Source: an uncultured Pedobacter sp.
GTDB taxonomy: Bacteria > Bacteroidota > Bacteroidia > Sphingobacteriales > Sphingobacteriaceae
Assembly (NCBI RefSeq): GCF_913776295.1
Contig: NZ_CAJYOJ010000004.1
Span: 36,997-100,996 of the forward strand
Reading direction: 5' to 3'
DNA length: 64,000 nucleotides
The notes below the pieces were generated by a model. It made no database searches, was not told the DNA's origin, and saw only the letters and a list, made by a program, of their open reading frames with translations. The position numbers and the translations under genes were made by a program. Positions 57,157-64,000 of the stretch are shown piece by piece; positions within the stretch are counted from its first letter, which is position 1, and each line of letters starts with the position of its first letter.

Positions 57157-57205
57157 AGCTTCGACAACTTTGATATGCGGTGTGCGTGTTAAAGTTGTCG
57201 AAGCT
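57157..57205. terminator. Perfect 15-bp inverted repeat between convergent genes
   Basis: AGCTTCGACAACTTT-N19-AAAGTTGTCGAAGCT. Confidence 0.55.
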
Positions 57206-57217
57206 TAATCTATAATC

Positions 57218-59002
57218 TTACAAAAATATCGGCCTGTCCAGCTTAATGGCAATGCGGTAAGCTGCGTTCATTAAACCTACATGACTATAAGCTTGCGGGA
57301 AATTACCCCATTGGCTACCTGTTTTGGCATCAACATCTTCGCTAAATAACAGCAGGTGGTTGCAATATTTAATGATATTTTCAAACTCTTTTATGGCTTC
57401 GTCAGTACGGCCCACACAGGCTAAAGCTTCTACATACCAAAAAGCACAGATTAAAAAGGTGGTTTTGGGTTTACCGAAATCATCAGCATGTAAGTAACGA
57501 TAGAACAGTCCGTCTTCAGTTTTCAGCTCTTTTTCCAAAGCAATTAAATGGTCCTTTGCCCGATCAGAGGCTGGATCAAGATAATTCATCATAATCAATT
57601 GTAGCGTGCTGGCATCTAAATGCGGGCTTCCCACTGCATTGGTATATACTTTTCTTTCCGGATCGTAGCAGGCTTCTATATGTGCTGAAGCCTTATCAAT
57701 CAGTACTTTCGCGCGCCTTTCAAAATCTTCATTACCAATCGTTTTGGCCATTTTTAACGCGGCCTGTGCGCCTGCCCATTGAAAAAGGTTACTATAACAA
57801 TGTACATTGGCAATGTTTCTGAATTCCCATATTCCCGCATCTTTTTCGTCAATGGTACGCTCAATTTTGGAGAGTACACTTTCAATCCACTTTACCGAAT
57901 CGCCACGTTCCGAAAAAACAAAACGATGATCGGTATAAAGTGGCAACATAGAAATTAAAACCTGCCCGTAAATATCATTTTGAATATGTTCATAGGCCTG
58001 GTTTCCTATCCTGATCGGCTGTTCTCCTTTATATCCTTCCAAATGATCGAGGGTACGCTCCGTAATTTGTCTCTCGCCCGCAATACCGTACAAAGGTTGG
58101 TAACGTACATCTTCAGCACGAGAAATATCAGAAAGGTAATTAAAATACCGCTCCATTTCCTCAAAATGGCCGATATGGTTTAATGAGGTAAGTACATAGT
58201 GCGAATCGCGAAGCCAGCAATAACGGTAATCCCAGTTTCGTGTGCTGCCTGGCGATTCTGGCAAACTGGTTGTACTTGCGGCTATAATCGCACCTGTATC
58301 TTCATATTGATGGATTTTTAAAACGAGGGCAGATCGGATGACAAATGGCTGGTAAAAACCTGCTATCGATGAGTGTTTAATCCATAAACGCCAGTAAGAA
58401 ATCGTTTCCCTTAAAAAGTTTTCTGCTGTACTAACTATGGGGGCTTCCAGGTTTTGTCCATAAGTCATCACCAGGTACTTAGGCTCATTTAGAACAAATG
58501 CTTTCTCGTCAAAAATATAAGTAAGCGATACATTGGTACTTAAGCGAATATTTTCATCGCAACCCAGATAGTCGATATGATTGCTGCCCCTGCTCGATTT
58601 CATTTTACCGTTTCCATAGTCACAAACCGGCTCACATTTAATGGTAATGCGAGGGTTGCCCTCCAAAGGTTCAATCTTTCTGATAAACATCAGCGGTTTA
58701 AAATAGCGATCGTATAGATGGAAGCGTGGTGCAAAATCGGTAATACGGTATTTCCCATCCTCAGCAGTAATCTCTGTCCTTAAAACATTGGTATTTTCGA
58801 TGTAATATTGATGAGAGGTGAATTCACCCTGTGGCAAAATCGAAAATTCGCCGCCTTTCTTTTCGTCCAATAAACTCCCAAATACAAAAGGGCTGTCAAA
58901 GCGTGGCCAGCAAAGCCAGGATATATCGGTATTTTTATTTACATGAGCAATGAAAGCGCAATTTCCTATAATTCCTGTTTGATAAAGGTGCTGTTCGGTC
59001 AT
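57218..59002 (-). CDS. Glycoside hydrolase family 15 protein
   Basis: 'LYQTGIIGNCAFIAHVNKNTDISWLCWPRFDSPFVFGSLLD', 'RNWDYRYCWLRDSHYVL'. Confidence 0.88.
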   Translation of the reverse strand: MTEQHLYQTGIIGNCAFIAHVNKNTDISWLCWPRFDSPFVFGSLLDEKKGGEFSILPQGEFTSHQYYIENTNVLRTEITAEDGKYRITDFAPRFHLYDRYFKPLMFIRKIEPLEGNPRITIKCEPVCDYGNGKMKSSRGSNHIDYLGCDENIRLSTNVSLTYIFDEKAFVLNEPKYLVMTYGQNLEAPIVSTAENFLRETISYWRLWIKHSSIAGFYQPFVIRSALVLKIHQYEDTGAIIAASTTSLPESPGSTRNWDYRYCWLRDSHYVLTSLNHIGHFEEMERYFNYLSDISRAEDVRYQPLYGIAGERQITERTLDHLEGYKGEQPIRIGNQAYEHIQNDIYGQVLISMLPLYTDHRFVFSERGDSVKWIESVLSKIERTIDEKDAGIWEFRNIANVHCYSNLFQWAGAQAALKMAKTIGNEDFERRAKVLIDKASAHIEACYDPERKVYTNAVGSPHLDASTLQLIMMNYLDPASDRAKDHLIALEKELKTEDGLFYRYLHADDFGKPKTTFLICAFWYVEALACVGRTDEAIKEFENIIKYCNHLLLFSEDVDAKTGSQWGNFPQAYSHVGLMNAAYRIAIKLDRPIFL

Positions 59003-59124
59003 AAACTATTTTTTGTTTATCTACTAACAAGCTTATAGGGAAAATGTTGGGTAGAAAGGTTAAAAAAGACTTTTTAGATATCTGGCCTTTTCAGTTTTAA
59101 AAATTGAGATCTTTTGATTGGCGA

Positions 59125-59250
59125 AAAGTTCATTTTTTTTTTGGAAAGGTATGGTTTTACTTTGATGGCGGCCAGCACTCCTGCTATCGCTTCAGGTCCT
59201 CGCTCGTTCCTCGCTCCGGGCTTTTCGCTTTATCACCTGTCCGTTGCAGG
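59125..59250 (+). repeat. Dispersed intergenic repeat family, copy near 59.2 kb
   Basis: T-run, GGAAAG...GGCGGCCAGCACTCCTGCTATCGCTTCAGGTCCTCGCTCGTTCCTCGCTCCGGGCTTTTCGCTTTATCACC. Confidence 0.7.
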
Positions 59251-59295
59251 GGGGTTATAAATAAAGGGGGCTGTAATCACAATCTATAACAGAAA

Positions 59296-59328
59296 AGACC
59301 CTACAGGTTTTTGAAACCTGCAGGGTCT
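59296..59328 (-). terminator. Hairpin/terminator downstream of glgC
   Basis: AGACCCTaCAGGTTTttgAAACCTGcAGGGTCT. Confidence 0.75.
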
Positions 59329-59365
59329 GTAAAGAATCATCAACACATTCAAGGTGACAAGGTAT

Positions 59366-60634
59366 TTAAATTACGGTACCGCTTGGCACCACTGCGCCTT
59401 TTTTAATCACTACTATACCATCTTTAACAGCGTAAAGCTCGAAATCGCCGTCTTCCAAATGGTCGCCGCCATTAATTTTAACGTCATTTCCAATCCGACA
59501 ATTTTTATCAATGATGGCGTTATTGATAAAACAACGATCGCCTATCCCGATCAAAGAATTGCCTTTACTGTTTTCTTCCTCAATTTCTTCCAGAGTCTGA
59601 TACCGATCGCTACCCATAATATAGGCATTGGTAATTACCGTATCTTTTCCAATTCTCGACCTGATCCCCAAAACAGCGTGTTCTACTTTTTTGGCCTGAA
59701 TAATACAGCCTTCAGCAATAATAGTTTTATCTAAAGTAGTACCCGAAATTTTCGATGGAGGCAACATCCTTGCCCTGGTGAAAATAGCATGATTGCTATC
59801 AAACATGTTAAATTTAGGTATTTCATCCGTTAAGCCTAAATTGGCTTCGAAGAAAGATGAAATGTTACCAATATCAGTCCAATACCCTTCATATTGATAG
59901 CTTAGGACTCTACTCTCTGTAATGGCTCTTGGTAAAATTTCCTTACCAAAATCCTTTTCTTCTTCATTCTCATTTAAAATGTTGATCAGGTATTCACGGT
60001 TAAAAACATAGATACCCATCGATGCCAGAAAATTACGTCCCTCGCCTTGCATTTCTTCGCCGGTATCCGAAACCCAGTCCTCCAACCCGGTCTTAGGTTT
60101 TTCGATAAAAGAGGTAATCATGTTTTCCTCATCAGCTTTTAGAATACCAAAATCAGTTGCATCCTTCGCCGTTACCGGAATGGTGGCAATGGTAATTTCC
60201 GCGGCAGCTTCGATATGTTTTTCAATCATATCTTTAAAATCCATCTGGTAAAGCTGGTCGCCGGAAAGGATTAAAATATAATCAAATTCATGAGAAACGA
60301 TGTGATGCATACACTGACGGACAGCATCTGCTGTACCCTGGAACCAACCAGAGTTTTGTACCGTTTGTTCGGCAGCCAAAATATCAACAAAAGCCGTACT
60401 GAAGTGACTAAAATGATAGGTGTTTTTAATGTGTTTGTTAAGGGACGCCGAATTAAACTGGGTTAACACAAACATGCGGTGAATACCCGAATTGAGACAG
60501 TTCGAGATCGGAATGTCTACCAAACGGTATTTACCAGCTATCGGAACTGCCGGTTTAGAACGTGTTTGTGTGAGTGGCGATAATCTAGAGCCCTGGCCAC
60601 CGCCAAGGATAACGCCTAAAACTTTGTCAGTCAT
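59366..60634 (-). CDS. glgC: Glucose-1-phosphate adenylyltransferase
   Basis: 'VLGVILGGGQGSRLSPLTQTRSKPAVPIAGKYRLVDIPISNCLNSGI', 'FIEKPKTGLEDW'. Start MTDKVLG at 60634. Confidence 0.93.
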   Translation of the reverse strand: MTDKVLGVILGGGQGSRLSPLTQTRSKPAVPIAGKYRLVDIPISNCLNSGIHRMFVLTQFNSASLNKHIKNTYHFSHFSTAFVDILAAEQTVQNSGWFQGTADAVRQCMHHIVSHEFDYILILSGDQLYQMDFKDMIEKHIEAAAEITIATIPVTAKDATDFGILKADEENMITSFIEKPKTGLEDWVSDTGEEMQGEGRNFLASMGIYVFNREYLINILNENEEEKDFGKEILPRAITESRVLSYQYEGYWTDIGNISSFFEANLGLTDEIPKFNMFDSNHAIFTRARMLPPSKISGTTLDKTIIAEGCIIQAKKVEHAVLGIRSRIGKDTVITNAYIMGSDRYQTLEEIEEENSKGNSLIGIGDRCFINNAIIDKNCRIGNDVKINGGDHLEDGDFELYAVKDGIVVIKKGAVVPSGTVI

Positions 60635-60642
60635 GCTTAAGC

Positions 60643-62055
60643 TTATTTTAAATTTTGGTATAATTCTATATAATTCAAGGCTGCCCTGTCCCACGAATGA
60701 TCGATTTTCATCATGGTTTTTCTTACAGCTTTAAAGGCTTTTTTATCATTGTAAAATCCAACAGCCCGGTTAATGGAATGGGTAACATCCCAAATACTGG
60801 TTTGATCGTGGCAAATCCCGAAACCATTGTCGCCGATATCAATTACCGTATCTCTCAGGCCACCTACCCTCCGCACAATCGGAACCGTTCCGTATCGCAA
60901 GGCATATAGCTGGTTAAGGCCGCAAGGCTCCACTCTCGATGGCATGATCAGGAAGTCAGCACCGGCATACATCTGATGTGAAACCTGTTCGTTATAACCG
61001 ATATAAACATTGTATCTGCCGCCAAAGAAATCCTTCAACTGGTTTAACCTTCCTTCCACCCAGCTATCTCCCGATCCTAATACCAAAATATTGATGTTAT
61101 CGCCATGCTGTTGCAAGGCGGTATAAAAAATGTCAGGTAAAATATCGGCACCTTTCTCATCAACCAATCTTCCTATAAAAGTAAACAGAGGCTTAGATGA
61201 ATCTAACTGAAAAACATCACAAAGTGCTTTTTTGTTTGCCAGTTTTCCAGCTTCAACCGTTTTTAACTGATAACCTTTGTTTAACATAGGGTCTGTTTCC
61301 GGATTCCAGACTTCATTATCAATTCCATTTAATATTCCAACTGATTTCCACCGCTCCTGCCTCAACAAACTTTCCAGTCCACGGGCATTGCCCATCATTT
61401 CTTCCAGGTAAGTTGGCGACACCGTAGTTACTTTCCAGGCGCATTTAATAGCCGACGCCAATGGGTTTATGGCATCATCCCAACCCAGTAAGCCACCCTT
61501 CCACAAATCAAATGCGGGTAAATAGTATAATTTATCCCAGCCAAACTGCCCCTGATATTGTGCATTATGAATGGTTAACACAGTTGGAACATTACTTATC
61601 GGCTTGTATTTTACGCAATTTGAAACCATAAACGGCGTTAAACCGGTATGGTGATCGTGACAATGAATTACATCCGGACGATGTTCCCATTGAACAATCC
61701 AATCAAGTGTAGCAATCTGAAATGCAATGAATCTTTCTGTATCGTCATGATATCCATATACATTCGGGCGGTCGGTTAAGCCTTGTATATGCACAATATA
61801 TAAATCAAAACCAAGTTTATTGGTCTTTTCTTTTAATATACGATATTGAAAGTGGTTATTTCCGTAGTTTGCCCAGGCATCATAGGTAACCTCAAATTCA
61901 CTTTCGCGGATAAATTTGGTATCGTAAGCAGGAACAACCACCTTGGCAATATGGCCTAGTTTATTTTGGTATTTAGGTAAGGCCCCTACTACATCGGCTA
62001 AACCACCAACTTTTGCAACAGGGTAACACTCGGCACTTATGTGTATAATTTCCAT
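60643..62055 (-). CDS. glgA: Glycogen synthase (GT5)
   Basis: 'MEIIHISAECYPVAKVGGLADVVGALPKYQNKLGH', 'FIGRLVDEKGADIL', 'PSRVEPCGLNQLYALRYGTVPIVRRVGGL'. Confidence 0.92.
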   Translation of the reverse strand: MEIIHISAECYPVAKVGGLADVVGALPKYQNKLGHIAKVVVPAYDTKFIRESEFEVTYDAWANYGNNHFQYRILKEKTNKLGFDLYIVHIQGLTDRPNVYGYHDDTERFIAFQIATLDWIVQWEHRPDVIHCHDHHTGLTPFMVSNCVKYKPISNVPTVLTIHNAQYQGQFGWDKLYYLPAFDLWKGGLLGWDDAINPLASAIKCAWKVTTVSPTYLEEMMGNARGLESLLRQERWKSVGILNGIDNEVWNPETDPMLNKGYQLKTVEAGKLANKKALCDVFQLDSSKPLFTFIGRLVDEKGADILPDIFYTALQQHGDNINILVLGSGDSWVEGRLNQLKDFFGGRYNVYIGYNEQVSHQMYAGADFLIMPSRVEPCGLNQLYALRYGTVPIVRRVGGLRDTVIDIGDNGFGICHDQTSIWDVTHSINRAVGFYNDKKAFKAVRKTMMKIDHSWDRAALNYIELYQNLK

Positions 62056-62204
62056 CAAATATTTGGTGTAGATAACCCAAGTAAGTTACTAATTGTTTTG
62101 AGTTTTGCAAATAATGAAAATTATATTTTTAGTTGATTGTTTTAGGATAAAAATCGTTGTATCGACTGAAACCACGTGGGATGGGGAGCTAATTCAGTTA
62201 ATTA

Positions 62205-62330
62205 CTAAGCTTTTTTTATTTGAAAGTGAATGTTCAGTTTTTGTGGCGGCCTCCAGCCCTGCTATTCGCTGCAAAGCCTCGCTTCGTGCCTCATCTTCGG
62301 ATTTTCCGCTGCTATCAGGCTTATGAACAA
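62205..62330 (+). repeat. Dispersed intergenic repeat family, copy near 62.3 kb
   Basis: GGCGGCCTCCAGCCCTGCTATTCGCTGCAAAGCCTCGCTTCGTGCCTCATCTTCGGATTTTCCGCTGCTATCAGGCTTATG. Confidence 0.65.
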
Positions 62331-62541
62331 AGTTGGTCCCTATCAGATGCCAAAAAATGGAATTTGTGCCGATCTTTTTTAATCTGCGGGAATAAATTGC
62401 TTATCATCTCCCGCTGATTTCGCAGATAAACGCAGAGATTTTTTTAAAACAGCTATTTACTTCAAAAAAAAACCTGAAACAAGTGCAAGGTGACGTCACG
62501 TATGATATCAAATCTTTGATATGAAATTCAGCACATAAAAA

Positions 62542-62564
62542 AACCGCTTAAATCATAAGCGGTT
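62542..62564 (-). terminator. Terminator downstream of the methyltransferase gene
   Basis: AACCGCTTAaatcaTAAGCGGTT with T-run on the minus strand. Confidence 0.75.
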
Positions 62565-62603
62565 CTTAACAACAAAACAAATATATTTTTTGGTTTACGA
62601 TAG

Positions 62604-63398
62604 TTAATATTCTTCAGCGAGAATTTCATAGAAATCTCGGATAGGCTGAAACTGTGGGTGTAATGATACTACATCACCAAAAACCAATAGAGCCGGCGCC
62701 GTTATTTTTTTATCTTCAACAATCTCTGCGATGGTATCAACAATACCTACCACGATTTTCTCCTCAGGTGTAGATCCGTTCTGAATTACCGCAACTGGCA
62801 ACAGATTTTTATTTTCTGCCTGAAAAATTGCTGCAATCTCTTTTACCTTTTCAATTCCATTTAAAACAACAATCGTCGCTTTGGTTTTCGCAGCAATGTA
62901 CAAATCTTCCGAAATATCGCCTTTCGAATTTGTTCCGGTTACTGCCCAGAAGCTTTCGCTCATGTCTTTATAAATCATGGGGATCTTCTGCAAACTTGGT
63001 GCACCTGTAGCACTCGAAATACCCGGAATAATTTCAGTGGGAATACTATATGATTCTGCCGCATCTATCTCTTCATATCCTTTTGCAAAGAAAAACGGAT
63101 CGCCACTTTTCAAACGTACCACATGGCCATAGTTTAACGCATAATCGATGATGAGCTTATTCACTGCATCCTGAGAAAATGATTCATCATCAGAACGTTT
63201 GCCCACATAAACTTTCGGAATGCCATCTGGAGCATGACACAATAAAGCCTCGTTCACATTTGCATCGTACAAAACAACATCAGCTGTTTTTAATGCTTTA
63301 ACCCCTTTTAAACTAAATAAATCCGGGTCACCTGGACCTGCACCTATTAAGGTAATTTTTGGTTCAATGTTCGCTTTTTCTACTTTATTCAAAATCAT
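62604..63398 (-). CDS. cobA: Uroporphyrinogen-III C-methyltransferase (CobA/SUMT)
   Basis: 'KITLIGAGPGDPDLFSLKGVKALKTADVVLYDANVNEALL', 'VVRLKSGDPFFFAKGYEE', 'IIPGISSATGAPSLQKIPMIYK'. Confidence 0.87.
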   Translation of the reverse strand: MILNKVEKANIEPKITLIGAGPGDPDLFSLKGVKALKTADVVLYDANVNEALLCHAPDGIPKVYVGKRSDDESFSQDAVNKLIIDYALNYGHVVRLKSGDPFFFAKGYEEIDAAESYSIPTEIIPGISSATGAPSLQKIPMIYKDMSESFWAVTGTNSKGDISEDLYIAAKTKATIVVLNGIEKVKEIAAIFQAENKNLLPVAVIQNGSTPEEKIVVGIVDTIAEIVEDKKITAPALLVFGDVVSLHPQFQPIRDFYEILAEEY

Positions 63399-63490
63399 AA
63401 CTGAAAGTTTATGCTCGTTATACGTTTGTTTAATTACACAAATATATAAAGTCTATAGAAATTGTAGTAATTTATTTTAAAATATTTTTC

Positions 63491-63523
63491 CCTGTCATTC
63501 TGAACGAAGTGAAGAATCTTTCT
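63491..63523 (+). repeat. Widespread intergenic repeat motif (GTCATTCTGAACGAAGTGAAGAATCT)
   Basis: ccctgtcattctgaacgaagtgaagaatctttc; recalled as frequent in many bacterial genomes. Confidence 0.6.
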
Positions 63524-64000
63524 ATAGTTCTCATCCAGATCTTTTAACTATCGCTTGAAATGATAGTCAAGCGGCACGGGGCTTAACAAGCAAAAAAGCT
63601 AGCTTTCCGTGTCTCTGTGGCACAAAAACTAAACAGGGTCTTAGCCAGACGCTAAGACTAGAATTTTTGGAATGAAAGATCCTTCGTTACGCTACTATTG
63701 ACGTTATTTTGTTATCTTTTGATAGTTAGACACTTGTGCGCAATGCATTTCCGTCTTACAAGGCCTTCGCACTGTGCTCCCGTTCTACTCAAGTCCGGCC
63801 TAACAAATTTTTCGGATTCCAATAACCGAGCCCTATTACTGGTTTGAAAGAAAACGGCGTAGCCCTCATGAATGCAGCTGAAAACTATTAAAACGAATGA
63901 ATAAATTTTCAGCCGGCATTTTATTAATGTTTGTCTATTGTTTTTTATCTGTATTAATGAGCTCGGCAATGCCTCGGTTTTGTTACTTTTTGATGCCAAA

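Noticed and set aside
59354-59734. 126-aa plus-strand ORF
   Set aside because: Antisense to glgC, which has clear family motifs.
63712-63999. 95-aa minus-strand ORF at the right edge
   Set aside because: Composition is not protein-like, no motif recognised, and the region is next to non-coding repeat phrases; cannot be supported as a CDS.

Overview
This 64 kb window is chromosomal DNA from a Bacteroidota member. The gene families, the -33 TTTG / -7 TAnnTTTG promoters and the dispersed repeats look like Sphingobacteriaceae/Pedobacter, but that placement is inference. Housekeeping genes include sppA (cut by the left edge), polX, a GT9 glycosyltransferase, murA, a CBS-type PLP synthase, dprA, sucC, rpoD, amn, clpX/clpP/tig, two identical tRNA-Leu(UAG), otsAB-like, GH15, glgC, glgA and a CobA-type methyltransferase. 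The most interesting accessory content: (1) an exosortase-K-like enzyme directly followed by a 940-aa membrane/VIT-like protein ending in an MSEP-CTERM-like tail ('MDEP', TM, basic), in a locus with a wHTH regulator and two matching ACTTTG-N5-CAAAG(T/c) dyads; (2) an eight-gene MacB/FtsX export operon with five ~800-aa paralogous permeases, two ATPases and one adaptor, divergent from an NtrC-type regulator/kinase pair, with two 16-bp dyads exactly 21 bp apart and a partial -24/-12 element; (3) many intergenic tracts with heptanucleotide period, including a plant-telomere-like (TTTAGGG)12 array that supplies the polX stop codon; (4) a three-copy ~129-bp array of mini-hairpins between duplicated tRNA-Leu units; (5) a DUF2975-like gene split at a T9 homopolymer; (6) a HAD-like protein with Glu at the nucleophile position, paired with a stand-alone pre-ATP-grasp-like protein. 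No rRNA, CRISPR array, prophage or intact transposase was recognised. Family calls come from reading the sequences; no database search was run.
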